Source: Platynereis dumerilii (Eukaryota; Annelida; Polychaeta; Phyllodocida; Nereididae). Taken from it: a stretch of DNA of 64,000 nucleotides. How positions within the stretch are numbered: the stretch's first letter is position 1; each line of letters opens with the position of its first letter. The translations under genes were made by a program, and so were the position numbers. The DNA is taken from NCBI GenBank assembly GCA_026936325.1, contig JAPTHN010000003.1, positions 70,179,192 through 70,243,191 of the forward strand, written 5' to 3'. The notes under the pieces are model-generated. The model saw only the letters and a program-made list of their open reading frames with translations, made no database searches and had not been told where the DNA came from. This document shows, one piece after another, positions 21,240-32,808 of the stretch.

Positions 21240-21528
21240 AGTAATGCAGTGTTGTACAGTGCAGGATTGAAGTGCAGTCATACAGTGCTGTAAGGCATAG
21301 ATATGCAGCTATAGATGGATAGACAGATGGATGGAAAGATATCTATCTATCTATCTATCTATCTAGATAGATAGATAGATAGATTCTATAACTGCATATC
21401 TATTTATCTATCTTCCTTTTTTTCCCCTTTTTTCCATGTTTTTGTTCTATATCTTTAATGCAGCACAAAGCATAAATTAAATCAAATTTATGTTTCATTG
21501 ATTAACCTTGTGAACTCAGTTTTAAGTA
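21240..21528 (+). repeat. 289-bp direct repeat, left copy
   Basis: Nearly identical to 23221-23509 at a constant offset of 1,981 bp, with only a few differences near its left end. It contains the end of the minisatellite, the TATC hairpin and a T-rich stretch ending TTTTAAGTA. The two copies bracket the tyrosine-recombinase element exactly. Confidence 0.95.
21297..21403. repeat. TATC/TAGA palindromic microsatellite
   Basis: A run of ATCT units meets a run of AGAT units head to head, inside wider arms ATAGATATGCAG and CTGCATATCTAT, forming a hairpin of about 107 bp. An identical structure is at 23278-23384 in the second direct repeat. Confidence 0.9.
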
Positions 21529-23220
21529 AAGAAACGCAGACACCTAAAAGGATTGGGACGCACTGCCTTTTATTAGGCCCAGACAAAAATCACAAATTAC
21601 ATTCACACAACAATCATTCCGGACGAGACAAACATGTAGAGATGAAGACGAGACAGGACGAGGACAGTAGACACAACACAAAACATGGATGAAGCAACTG
21701 GCCTTGAGGAAGCCAGACGAGATGAAGGCGAGGTAATGAGGAGCTGAAGTCCCGAATCTGGTGGCAGTGCGGACTGTGCGGACCGTGGTTGTCCTGGATA
21801 AGTCCGGAGGTGTAGCCCTTGGATAAATGGGGTTAGCAATGACATCACAGAGGTGCTTGACTATAAATAGAAAAATTATAGTTAGACAATGGAAAAAAAG
21901 GATAATTTGAAAGTGAAATGGCTGAGAGTAGAAAATCCCTAAATTTTGAAAGGGAAATTATAAAATTGAAAAATTTTGAAATTAAATTTTTGAAAATAAC
22001 CAAAAATGGAAATGAAAGGTAAATTTTGAGAAAAGGGTGGGCCGGCGGGAAACGAAATGAGGAGGCGAGTGGCCGCTCCAGAAAGGTCCCTGCTATTAAC
22101 CTGGAGTGAGACGCTCCAGTGAGCCGAGGGGGCCGGACCTCCTAATTGGCTCTCAACGAGAGTGACGCAATAATACGGCGGGAAAATCACGAGCAGGGAG
22201 AAGGAGCCAGGCGCCATTACTTAAAAAACCTTACGAGTAAGTAACTATTAAGTAAAGAAACGCAGACACCTAAAAGGATTGGGACGCACTGCCTTTTATT
22301 AGGCCCAGACAAAAATCACAAATTAATTCACACAACAATCATTCCGGACGAGACAAACATGTAGAGATGAAGACGAGACAGGACGAGGACAGTAGACACA
22401 ACACAAAACATGGATGAAGCAGCTGGCCTTGAGGAAGCCCATAATAGAGCCCAAGACCAGCTGTGTTAGTGAGGTAAGTAGAAAATTCAGGTAGTTAGTG
22501 CGTAGATAATGTACAGGATAGAAGAGAGATGGATTATGAGATGAAATGGTTATAAGGTAGTGGTAGTGCTAGGCGGGGAGCTAAGGCCGCCTGGGCCCCC
22601 CTCGTTGGTCTAACATATCTCCTGTAGCAGAGGGAGGCCCAGCGGCCTAGTCTCTGGATCTCCCCTTCGGTACAACCAGCAGCGGACGCTGTGGTAGCTG
22701 CGCCTGCCCTTAAAGAATGAAGTGTGTAAGTTCGAGGATCGACCCGAATGAGTCGGAGAAAGTCAGTTAGCTTGTTAGTTAGATAGGTGTAAGAAATAGG
22801 GGTGTCTGCAGGAGAGAGAAATAAAGGGGCAGACTGAGGAGCAGGAAAATGAAATAGGATGGCTTTTATAAGACATACTGCACATACGACAGAACCTGAA
22901 CATCCAACGTGCACAATAAAACCCTTTGGGTTAGTCTTAGACCTGTGTACCCTGTAATCCAGCGCTGTCATCGATTGGGAGAGGGTGATGTCGGCCCTTG
23001 TTGGAGGCGAATTAACTCCCCATGTGGACAAGTACTCAGATGGACGAAATGAGGAGGCGAGTGGCCGCTCCAGAAAGGTCCCTGCTATTTACCTGGAGTG
23101 AGACGCTCCAGTGAGCCGAGGGGGCCGGACCTCCTAATTGGCTCTCAACGAGAGTGACGCAATAATACGGCGGGAAAATCACGAGCAGGGAGAAGGAGCC
23201 AGGCGCCATTACTTAAAAAA
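21524..23220 (-). mobile_element. Fossil DIRS-group (PAT/Ngaro-like) tyrosine-recombinase retroelement, broken
   Basis: Two repeat pairs interlock: A (21524-21714 and 22249-22439) and B (22052-22228 and 23044-23220), in the order A-x-B-A-recombinase-B. Read on the minus strand this is end repeat, recombinase, then the two inner repeats and the final end repeat. That is the split-direct-repeat plan known for PAT/Ngaro elements, here with a spacer x of about 340 bp. The recombinase segment is recognisable. Gag and reverse-transcriptase/RNase H regions are not seen, so the copy is broken and internally reduced. A and B pairs are almost identical, implying a young copy. It is flanked by a 289-bp direct repeat. 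Confidence 0.75.
22534..23031 (-). pseudogene. Tyrosine-recombinase (DIRS/Ngaro-type) domain remnant
   Basis: The 165-residue frame carries the C-terminal catalytic signature of tyrosine recombinases: HSLRAGAATTA (His-x-x-Arg box) followed by GRWASLCYRRYVR (Gly-Arg-Trp and tyrosine region). This spacing and wording are typical of DIRS and Ngaro recombinases, not of Cryptons or phage integrases. In intact elements this enzyme inserts the DNA copy by strand exchange. It lies between the inner A and outer B repeats, where the family keeps it. Treated as part of a fossil element. Confidence 0.85.
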
Positions 23221-23509
23221 AGTAATGCAGTGTTGTACAGTGCAGTAATGAAGTGCAGTCATACAGTGCTGTAAGGCATAGATATGCAGCTATAGATGGA
23301 TAGACAGATGGATGGAAAGATATCTATCTATCTATCTATCTATCTAGATAGATAGATAGATAGATTCTATAACTGCATATCTATTTATCTATCTTCCTTT
23401 TTTTCCCCTTTTTTCCATGTTTTTGTTCTATATCTTTAATGCAGCACAAAGCATAAATTAAATCAAATTTATGTTTCATTGATTAACCTTGTGAACTCAG
23501 TTTTAAGTA
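23221..23509 (+). repeat. 289-bp direct repeat, right copy
   Basis: The partner of 21240-21528. After its TTTTAAGTA the sequence runs on into unique DNA (CTTTTAACTGCC), whereas after the left copy the retroelement begins. Confidence 0.95.
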
Positions 23510-23584
23510 CTTTTAACTGCCTATATTTTATTGACATGAAATATAAAACAGATTGAAGAAAGAAGACAAATATATTTCTGTAAA

Positions 23585-23665
23585 TAAAGTGTGATCTTGC
23601 ATTGAATGCAGCAACAGAAATATATAAAGTGTGTCTGTTATTGCATTGAATGCAGCAACACTGTG
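23585..23665. repeat. Two-copy tandem repeat of about 50 bp
   Basis: TTGCATTGAATGCAGCAACA occurs twice (about 23598 and 23641), each near AAAGTGTG and AGAAATATAT words. The core TGCATTGAATGCA is itself a palindrome. Confidence 0.8.
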
Positions 23666-24529
23666 ACCAGTATAGAGGGGGCCACATGTCTCTTGACTGG
23701 ACAAGATGTGAGCTACTGTTGAGTGTTGCACATGTAAATTTAATTTAAGCAATTCTCATTTCCTAATTGGTCAGGGACTGTAAAACTTGACATGAACATT
23801 TAGTACAGTATATTAAAGAATATGATTTAGCTTATTTGGTTGAAATTAGTTTTGTCTTCAAATGAAAGTGGAATTTGAGGTAGCCCAAAAAGAAACAACA
23901 ATTAGCATGTCTATTCTCCTGATATGAAGTAAATTTCTCAACACTCCGCCTGTGTTTTGGGAGAGGCCTGAGAAGGTTTAGCAATAAACTTTTCTTGTAA
24001 TTTGAAGGTGGCTGGAGTGAGATCAGATATATCATGACCTGATGTGCAAGTCTGGCTCTCCCAGCTGCCAAAATGTCAGATATTCGCTCTGTATCCAGTG
24101 CTTTATGCTCCTGTTGTTGGAAATATAGACCTTGGTTTCTTTTGAGACATCCCCCAGCAAAATATAAAGCAGTGCGATCAAGTGCGAAGGAATGCACCAA
24201 TGGCTGAGCCAGAATTCTGGGGGCTGTCTCAAAACACACCAGTTGCCCTTAAAAAAACAGTAAGGTAGACTGTGCCACTAAAAACCCCTGAATTACAAAA
24301 GTGCATCAAATACCCTTTTTTTGCATTGGGACTTAAGAGCCGCGAGTAAGGAGTGTAAAGTTAGGTACATAGAGCAAGTTTCATGACTGGGCATCAAGTG
24401 GAACTTGTTCTATTCCTCCGCAAAAATGTGCGTTGAATCGTACGATTTCTAAGTGACCACAGCCATGCTGGTGGTCACAATAAATACATATATAGTGTGT
24501 CACTTGAGATAAGATGGTAAGACATGCAT
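23666..24529. other. No gene supported
   Basis: A 135-codon minus-strand frame (23832-24239) is the longest outside known repeats. It has no motif I recognise, no signal or membrane pattern and no splice context, so it is not called. Confidence 0.35.
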
Positions 24530-24950
24530 GAAAGCTGCAATTGAACTTATAATAAAGAGGATGAGAAGGTTTCAAAAACACCCATAAATCAATGGAAAAC
24601 TAACTTGATAGTGCTACATAATTTTCCACAGGAGATCTGGAAATGTCTAAATTTCTTTAAAATGTCTTTGCTACTAACTTGGCTCTTTGCTGATACAACT
24701 TCCATATATATATATATGTCTGATTAATTTTTAAAAGGTAAAAGCTGTAAAGCATGCAATGAAAAAATATTTCATATTATGTAAAAGAAACTCATGTAAT
24801 GATTCTTTTGTAATTTCAATAGTTTTCTTTTGACAAGTAAGGATGGGTGCTGTTTGAAATTGTAAATACATGACATTTCTTGTTTTGCTTGCATTTATAT
24901 AATGACAGAGAAGAAAACCAGAAATTAATAAAAATGAAATACCAGGCAAT
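24530..24950 (+). repeat. Diverged tandem duplication, first copy
   Basis: It matches 25365-25730 through AATAAAGAGGATGAGAAGGTT, CATAAATCA-TGAAAAACTAA, ACTTCCATAT, GTAAAAG-A-CTCAT-TAATGATTC and AACAGA-GAGAA, in the same order. The period is about 835 bp. No coding content is evident in either copy. Confidence 0.75.
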
Positions 24951-25364
24951 TGTTTTGAGGCATTATTTAATTAGACTAATTGCTTTTTAGATGCAATGAC
25001 ACAATTTTTGCTAATCGCTGACATTATCCGCAAAACATTTTCATTTCCTTATGTGATTTCTAAGATGCCTTGTGAAATCTTCTGAAGAACTTGTCTTTCT
25101 TTAGTTACTACCTAGTTTGCATCTAAAGGACTTACCTGTCTTCTAGAAAAAATTGAAAATTCAGAATGCTAGAGGTTTGGGATGGTCACCTTACAGGAAG
25201 TTCCCACCCAACCAAGCAAACTTAACAGAAATATTACATGTTTTTTATTTTCATTTGTCATTATTTGAAGGGGATATATGAAATTTCCTTCTTGGTAATT
25301 TCTGCCGTACATGACTGCAGACAAGCCCACCACAAAGCAGAAATGTTCTTTTTATCTTGTGTAA

Positions 25365-25730
25365 TAAAAGCTACAACTGAATTTGCAATAAAGAGGATGA
25401 GAAGGTTAAACAACCATAAATCATTGAAAAACTAAATTACAAAAGAAATGTAAAATTGTTTTATTTCCTTTTTAAACTTTCTAGGCTCCTTGCAAATATA
25501 ATTTCCATATGTCTGAAAAAAAAATTGATAAAATGGCCAAAACTTGCAATGAAAACAATCTGTCAGATAATGTAAAAGCAGCTCATTTAATGATTCCTTA
25601 GCTTTTTAAATTTTTTACGTGTAAGATGGTCATTGTTCAAAATGGTAAGTTCATCATCATGGCATTTAATTGTTTGCTTGCAATTAATAACAGAAGAGAA
25701 TAGCCAGAAAAAAAATCAGATATTTAGGCC
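25365..25730 (+). repeat. Diverged tandem duplication, second copy
   Basis: The partner of 24530-24950, somewhat shorter through small deletions. Confidence 0.75.
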
Positions 25731-25745
25731 TATTGTTGAGGTAAA

Positions 25746-25855
25746 GCACGCGAAAAGGCAAACCAGATGATCTTGGAGGGGGGGGGGTAATAGATTTTTG
25801 GTTTGAAAAAAAAAGGTATTTTCAGCACATGAAAAAGCAAAAGTAAAAAAAACTG
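25746..25855 (-). mobile_element. H2 MITE, broken one-ended copy
   Basis: GGCAAACCAGATGATCTTGG followed by a G run matches the H2 end at 16749-17038. TTCAGCACATGAAAAAG matches the complement of its interior. The second terminus is missing. Confidence 0.7.
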
Positions 25856-25859
25856 CCTG

Positions 25860-27968
25860 ATAAATTGGAACATATTGCAGGAAGGCTGCCATTATTTAAA
25901 GACTAGCTGCCTCCATTCTGTCTTTGTTTCCATGTTTTTACTGAAGTCTTTCACAATGGTTGTACCTTCATGCATCTTTATTTGAGACTAAGGCAGTTAT
26001 AGCCTATTTGCAAGTGGTGTGATGCTAAATTGGCCACATCAAAAGTCAAAAACCTTCCAGACAAAGTCACAAATGAATGCCCTTGGGGCATCAGAGGCAA
26101 CTCTGGTCTTGCTGTAAAATGGCGGACCAGAGAAATAGATTCCATTAAAAAATGCAAGAGATGAAACCTTTTAAGATCTCTGTTGCAATGGCAGAAATGG
26201 GGCTATTGTAATTTCCCAGTGACCTTTAAGGTGCCTCAGATTAGCCAAGAATAGACTTTTACAACAGGTCAGGTTAGGTCTCTCTCCGCTAATTAATATG
26301 GAGGGTCATTCAATTTCATTAAAAGGCAGCTCAGATGTCGTGAATGAATGACCGATGCTCCCAGAGGAATGAAATGTGAAGCAATGTTGTCCGCTCCAAT
26401 ATTATCCATCTTTGTTCTCGCATATAGAATGGCTGGGCAGTGATTTCAAAAGGAGGAAATGAAATAATGGACATGTATTTCAGTGCGTGTGTGATCTTCT
26501 TAAATTTCGGAATTTGCCAAATATAGTTTTCTTAAGTAGGGTTAACATATACAGCAGTCCCAAGAGTCTATTTAGTTGCCCAGAAACCAAGAGAATAATA
26601 CAATTAAATTTGAGTTAAGATGTCCATGAGTAGACTCAGTAGAGATGTTGAGTAGTAGAGTAGAGGGGCATTTATTTGACCGGAATACATTGTACAATAA
26701 AATTGGTATATTAAATGCGAAATGCATGGCTAGGACACACTCATATTGTCCAGATGTGGATGCTGGCATGAGTGCAGTTTCCATTGCATGTACACAAAAG
26801 TTATCAGCGAATTGGCTTTTATAGGCTAAAACATTTAATTGTCGAGATAATTATCTGTTGTGTGCTCCAGTATGGTGTAATTGGATCATGCTGATATCAT
26901 GCAACAAAACATAATATAAATATTTAATACAATTTAAAGCAGAAGACATGTTGCATTACGTTTTTATGTCATCATTGCAGAAAATACGAGAGTCCATACT
27001 TAATTAATTATTCATAGACCTATATTTAGATATATCAATCAATTCAAATCCATATGGAATGCTCCAAAAATAGACTTGGGAGAAAGGGATGAATCAGAAT
27101 CAGTTAGTAACTGGCAATTTACTTGTTTTGATACATCTTGAAGGAAATATTACGTAATAAAATATTTGTATTTCTTAATACTCAAATAAAAGGAAATCTA
27201 GTCTTCAAGGTAAAACTTTAATGAACGTTTTTGAAAAATTCTGTTCATAACATTCTGTGGTTTTTCTGCTCTTCCTGACCATGTGGGCAGCTTACAATAG
27301 ACCAGTTGTACCAACACTGTTGGCTCTTGTCCTATTAAATGAAAAATTAAATCAAGTCTTTTAGAAGAGACCTATGAAAAAAGATACTGGCAGTTCTATT
27401 TCTAGTCCAAGACACATAAGCCCTCAACAACCCCGGGGCCATGCACCTACGATATCATAAATTTAACTAAGTCAGAATTGTCCAATCAAAAATGGAAATC
27501 AATAAAATATTTTTAATTACAGCTGCTAAGACTTAACCAAGCTTTCTAAACCCTAATCTATTCATGCAAGACAAATCCAATGGTAAAAAAAGTATGACTC
27601 TGTCATAATCAGAAGTCTCTCAACTAAAAACAAACCCCTGCCAGGCTCTCCCGGGGCATAATTCTGAAAAGCATTGACAACTTGTGAATGTGCTAAAGGG
27701 CAAAATCCAGAAAAACAAATAGTCAGATGTTGTGAAGTCATACAATTTGAGAAATTTAACCTTAAATTCACCTGGTCATGCACTCCCGTGATCATAATTT
27801 TCTGATATAATATTATATTCCTTTCATGACCCTGATTTTCTCGATACCAACGTAAATGTCTTATGTTTATATTTCACAATTACAATGTAAGTTGAATATG
27901 GTTCAAAATGATTACCCAAGAAATTGACTGTAACAACTTGAGTGCATTTGTGTTCTTCAGACCTTTTG
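25860..27968. other. No gene; one dispersed repeat block
   Basis: 26170-26480 is a further copy of the block at 9535-9840 (words TTAGCCAAGAATAGA, ATGGAGGGTCATTCAATT and GAATGACCGATGCTC). The rest is AT-rich with short chance frames only. Confidence 0.45.
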
Positions 27969-28167
27969 TTACAGGTGATTTCATTAGTACGCGATTCTCA
28001 GGTTCTTTGCCACAAAATACATAGCATTTTTGGTTAATCTGATTGGTTTAGGAGCAATAGAACGTCACATATCTCATATATGAAACGTAGTAAGTCCCTG
28101 TTTAGCATTGATTTCTCACTATCAAGTGTGATTGACAAGAATCTCATGCTAATGAAATCACCTGTAA
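27969..28167. mobile_element. 199-bp MITE with about 30-bp inverted ends
   Basis: The ends TTACAGGTGATTTCATTAG and the exact complement of those 19 bases continue with mismatches (GATTCT). The interior holds CATATCTCATATATGAAACG. The target duplication is unclear because TTA/TAA lies at the tips. No coding capacity. Confidence 0.85.
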
Positions 28168-28655
28168 GGCAAATAATTATAAGTGTGCATAACAATGTCA
28201 TGTATGTGGGGTGACAGAATGTCCGCAATGTATTTTAATACATTGTTAACATCAGTGGTTTATTGTCAGCGCATCTGAGATGCCTTTCAATAGAATTGAG
28301 TGGACCATGCATATTAATTAGTGGTAAATGCCTTCAGGTCAGACTCTGAATATGTAGCTTTTAGAACAAAAGGTGTAGCTTGCCTGTATGGGCACATGTC
28401 TTTTTCATGGTTTTGGGGGTGGGGGGGTTGGTATTCATTTTTTACAAGCTTAGAGTTTGTTGTTCTCACACTGTAAGTACTGTCCTTTCTTTGTTAAGCA
28501 CTGTCAGGGGGGATTGACGACATTTCGGGATTGTGGCAAAATAAGTCGAAGGGCCCCCACATTCCTCTTTTTGGTATGAATTTATTTACACCAAGGCAGA
28601 AGAGCCCTTTCCTATACAGGGCCCTCTAGTATTCGAAAAAATGGTTGATTGTAAC
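28168..28655. other. No gene seen
   Basis: It contains a G-run (about 28423-28438) and otherwise unremarkable sequence up to the LINE. Confidence 0.35.
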
Positions 28656-28659
28656 AAGT

Positions 28660-29752
28660 TATCGCAAACATGCTCACAAATAATATATATGGTGAAATCG
28701 CCCAACGTCATGAAATGTTGTACCACTCCTGTGCAGATGATACACAGGCCTACAACATCATGGAATCACCATCAGAATGGTCAGAAACATCAGACCGCAT
28801 CATTTCCTCTGTTGAAGCTCTTCATGCAAGGATGAATGAAAACATGTTGAAAATGAACCAAGATAAGTTTGAGTTTGTGATATTCCATCCGAAGCGACAC
28901 AAACCTGATTTACGGGACTTTACCATCTCCTTTGATAACAATCGATTTACTCCATCTGAACATGTTAGAAATTTAGGGGTCATCCAAGACAGATGTTTAA
29001 CAATGGATGCACGTATCTCATTTAGTACGATCTTGCTACCACCAAATACGTTGTATTGGTAGGATACATCAATTTATTACAACGGATGCCTGTCGGTCCC
29101 TTAGCCAGTCCAGTGTTATCTCTAGCTTGGATTATTGTAATGTGCTATTGTATAACCTGCCAAAAAATCTGCTCAACAGACTCCAGCTCGTTCAAAACAG
29201 CCGTGCTCATGTTATCATTGGAACGTGTCGCCACGAACACGTCACTCCAGTCCTTGTACAGCTACATTGCCTTCCTATCGAGTATAGCACTAAGTATAAG
29301 GTGATCTTGCACACTTTCAAGGCTTCAAATGGACTTGCACCACAATATCTCCATGACTTACTAGAGGAGTACAGGCCAACTCGCACACTGCGTTCCTCAA
29401 CTCAAGCTTTGCTTGTCGTGCCATCATTCAGAACCACAACATACAGGTCCGGGTCTTTCAGGGTTGCTGCACCCACTCTATGGAATTCCCTTCCACATGA
29501 AATGAGGACAATTCATGAACTCTATAGTTTTAAAAAGTCATTAAAGACATACTTTTTTAAACAAGCATATAATCTGTGATTTCAATTTTAATTATCTTTA
29601 CACTGCTTTTATCTTCAATGTTTTTACTTCGATTTTATCTTAAAAATTAGATTCTAGTATGTCCTATATTGTTTGTACAGTGCCGTAGAGCATTATGAAT
29701 AAGGCACTTTATAAGTTTATGTAAATAAAAAAAATAAAAAAATAAAATAGAA
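28660..29752 (+). mobile_element. 5'-truncated CR1/L2-like LINE, RT 3' half, one frameshift
   Basis: The first frame (28670-29062) carries the RT active-site region as CADDTQAY (28730-28753), where intact enzymes have YADD. The conserved stretch NENMLKMNQDKFEFVIFHP and VRNLGVIQDRCLTMDARIS follow. A shift near 29005-29030 moves the homology to a second frame (29007-29579): SCYHQIRCIGRI, ISSLDYCNVLLYNLPKNLLN, RLQLVQNSRAHVI, VTPVLVQLHCLPI, LWNSLPHEMR and FKKSLKTYFF, ending TGA. These are the thumb and tail motifs of CR1/L2-group RTs. A short 3' UTR ends in an (AAATAAA)-type tail at about 29728-29752. The copy is dead on arrival, lacking endonuclease and RT N-terminus. Confidence 0.93.
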
Positions 29753-30284
29753 ATATAATATAGTCAGTTTGGCCATTCACCTAACCATTTCTTTTTTGGC
29801 ACCTTGCATGGATCCCTGAGTGTTTGGGCCGCTGGCAGGTGCCACTCATCCACATAGGCCAGTCTACCCCTGATTGAACTGTTGTTTTGTCACTGAATAT
29901 TTTATGAAAGGCCGCATAACCTCACATGATGAGTGGTTCTGAAGCTTAAGATGCTCAATCATTTTGGAAGCTCAGTGTACTACACCAACTGGGCTATGAT
30001 CAGAATTTTGAAATTAATTTCTGTTAGAATGTGTACTAATCACCATAAAAGGATCCTCATGTATCAGCTAAAAGGGACCTTAAAACCTCATCAATTCAGT
30101 ACATGCTTGATGTGCGCACATCAAAGAGCAGATTCTGAGGACACTCGATTAATCTGCTCACACTGATCTGTATTCTTGCCTCTTGTTCATAATAATTATA
30201 TAACATATTTTCCTTGTATGTTTGATGGGTGCATGATATTACAAGTGTCTTAGGAAACTTCTTTCATGAAGGACAGTTTTAATA
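29753..30284. other. No gene seen
   Basis: Unremarkable sequence between the LINE and the second SINE. Confidence 0.35.
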
Positions 30285-30490
30285 AATCTCCATTGCCTCA
30301 TGTTTATGGCAATGCTTTTGAAATTGAATTCACTGGCCTGAGAGGACTTGGGTTCGATTACTGGTCCTGGAAGTTTATGACAGTTTGTTGGGTTGTAGTT
30401 ATGGCTGTGGACTGTGGAGCATGGTTGCTGTGTTGGCAAGGGTCCACCCTCCTGTCTGACAGAGTGAGCTACAATGTCCCACTCTTCAAT
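30285..30490 (+). mobile_element. tRNA-derived SINE, diverged partial copy
   Basis: GGCCTGAGAGGACTTGGGTTCGAT matches the B-box region of the SINE at 344-782. TGTGGCTGTG- and CCTCCTGTCTG-A-AG words from its body follow in order. The A-box half is decayed and the 3' part is missing. Confidence 0.78.
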
Positions 30491-30505
30491 GTTTGAAATT
30501 TTTTG

Positions 30506-30805
30506 TCAGCTTATACCCGTTTGCGAGCGGCAGTCCAAACAGTTTCCAAATTAACTTTCAACTTTGTCGTGTGATGTCACTGGCATAAAAATTTTGTTTG
30601 TGTCAATTGTGGTTAATCAGTGCTATCATATCTAGCAGCATGGATGATAATAAGTAAACTAATTAAATGACTTAAGGACTTCATCAAATAAGAAGATAAG
30701 AAGACCAACAGAGAGCAGTCAATGACATGGCAAAGCCAGCTTGCAAATTGAAAATAAGAAAATTAATTTTTCCAGTTGACCGCCAGTCTGCAAAGAGCTC
30801 TAAAT
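30506..30805 (-). repeat. Dispersed repeat, inverted relative to 35655-35965
   Basis: CGTGTGATGTCACTGGC, TCAATTGTGGTTAATC, AATTAAATGACT, CTTCATCAAATAAGAAGAT and AATAAGAAAATTAATTTT match the complement of 35655-35965 in order. That segment replaces the L-specific segment inside the R duplicate. Confidence 0.78.
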
Positions 30806-30814
30806 GAATGAATG

Positions 30815-30920
30815 AAACTGTAGAACAATTTGTTTGAGTTAACATAGCTTGATGGTTTAAGTAATGATAGTAATTTAAAAAAAAAACAAGCTATGTTAGC
30901 TCAAATGAATTGTGCAACCA
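30815..30920. repeat. Hairpin with about 32-bp imperfect arms
   Basis: ACAATTTGTTTGAGTTAACATAGCTTG pairs with the complement CAAGCTATGTTAGCTCAAATG...TTGTGC across a loop of about 37 bases. It is probably a small foldback transposon; no target duplication was found. Confidence 0.75.
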
Positions 30921-31234
30921 TCTCACTCAATTATTTATGCTGACTTAAAATTCCAAGTTTACAGTGCACCAAGCTCCATCTGAACTGAATGTAATTGACT
31001 CTGACCACGAAGGAGATGCAGAGATCAGGAACAGAAGCAGTGTTGCTTTATTTATACTTGGCTAAAGAAACTTGTTATTGATTACAGATTACTTTTGAAA
31101 AAAGTTATCTAGTTATAAATGTTGAAAGTTACCTGTTAGAGCGAGGTAACCAAGAGATAACAAGTTAGATTACTTTAAGTAACTTCTCAGGTTCCTGACA
31201 ATGTATAAGCCAGAAATTATGCCAACGCCACATG
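30921..31234. other. No gene seen
   Basis: Short GTTA/TTAACTT-rich words around 31085-31185 form weak inverted pairs. Nothing else is recognisable. Confidence 0.35.
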
Positions 31235-32293
31235 TATTTCACAGATTTATTAATGATAAGAATAAACTAAGTAACAAATATTTTTTGCGTGTGTCTTGTT
31301 GAGAACAGAATGAACTCTCCAATAGAAAAACTGCAATGATCAGGATATCTAATTTCTAACAGCAGCAGGATGCCCCCTTACAACACACATGACAAAATTA
31401 TCTCAGTTTGATTGTCATTGATGGACAAATTTGGTGATGAAGGACAACATTCAGTTGACATGTTACTAGAATAGTCATAACTAAACATAGACGCCAAAAA
31501 TAAAAGTAACTCTAATCCGTGTACGACAGGTTTTGCAAGTAATGGAATAGATTAATTAGTTACTCCATCGACCGCATGATCTGATTACTTTGTATTTGGA
31601 TTAATGCAAACACAGGACGGAAGTCATTTTTCAATATGACTGACCATTATACAACTTAATTTCTATTACTTACAATTCATTATATAGACCAGAATTACAT
31701 GCATCATCAAAGATTGCAAAGTGTCCTGAACTGCTTCTTGAAGACAGATGCATAGTCACACATTATAGACGTTATCAATGGTAATAATCATTGTATACCC
31801 TTAATTTCAGTTAAAACCAAATAGTCTGTGCAAAAATTAGCATTTTTCTTTTCAGATGCATTCACATGTCAGAATTCCTACTTTTGCCAAGCCAAAGAAA
31901 TCAAAAAGGATGTCAAACTGATTGACTAACTCCAAAATGTCTATTGTCCAACAACATCTCAAGTATGACAATGCGGCATGGTTACAATGAAGTGGTGTCA
32001 AGGTTAGGACCTTGTATGTGATCACTCACCATTATTAGAACATGGGCAACCATTAGCTGACACAGAAAATGAGATATGACGCCATCAGCCACTCCAGGTT
32101 GGCATTTCTCTGTTGCTATGTCAGTGGACTGAAGTAGACTGTGAGAGTAGATTGAGTACTACATAATGTTCGTATTCTAGAAACATATTTCAGTATATTC
32201 CGACAGGCATTTCATAATACAGCGGACATTTTTATTTATGGGCATACTGAAAGTTACAACAGATGAATGTCAAGTGCTTCCAGAATTTCACTC

Positions 32294-32808
32294 AAGTCAA
32301 GACATTTTATTTTGGCAGTAAGTTTTTAGCCAATAAAAATATACATGATTAAGTTTGAGGTTTAATTTTTGGTTTATCAGGGTGAGTACACCATGACCAA
32401 GCATGATTTGGACTAAATTTATGTCCTCTAATCCCCCAGCTCCATCATGCAGGCACTTACAATGCTAAATTAATGCTGCTCTTCAGCACATTTAGAGCTA
32501 TTTTTAGCCTTCTGTTGTGACATCATAGGCATTGTTGGCTATATGACATCACTGAAACAATGGTGACGTCACAACAGCAGCAATAGAAGCAGTAGAAGAA
32601 AATGGCTTCTTGAGCTGTTTTGACAGCAATGTTATTCTAATGGGACTACCTCAAAACCAGGACTACAACATGCCAATACTTCCAAATGTTTATGAAACTG
32701 TTTGGTCAAGGTGTCAGGAACAGGAGGAGACAAGTATTTTTGTCAAGAGTAAGGTATGTTTTTAATTATCAGCCAAAAACTTACTGCCAAAAGAAAATGT
32801 CTTGACTT
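32294..32808. mobile_element. 515-bp MITE with about 40-bp inverted ends
   Basis: The left end AAGTCAAGACATTTTATTTT continues through GGCAGTAAGTTTTTAGCC. The right end is its complement with few changes. L has no such sequence after the matching CAGAATTGCACTA (about 5396-5410). No clear target duplication and no coding capacity. Confidence 0.88.

Noticed and set aside
22534-23031. Crypton or phage-type integrase
   Set aside because: The HSLRAGAATTA and GRW motifs and the split direct repeats fit the DIRS/Ngaro group better.
23832-24239. 135-codon minus-strand frame
   Set aside because: No family motif, no compositional signal and no splice sites; its length is within chance for this much sequence.
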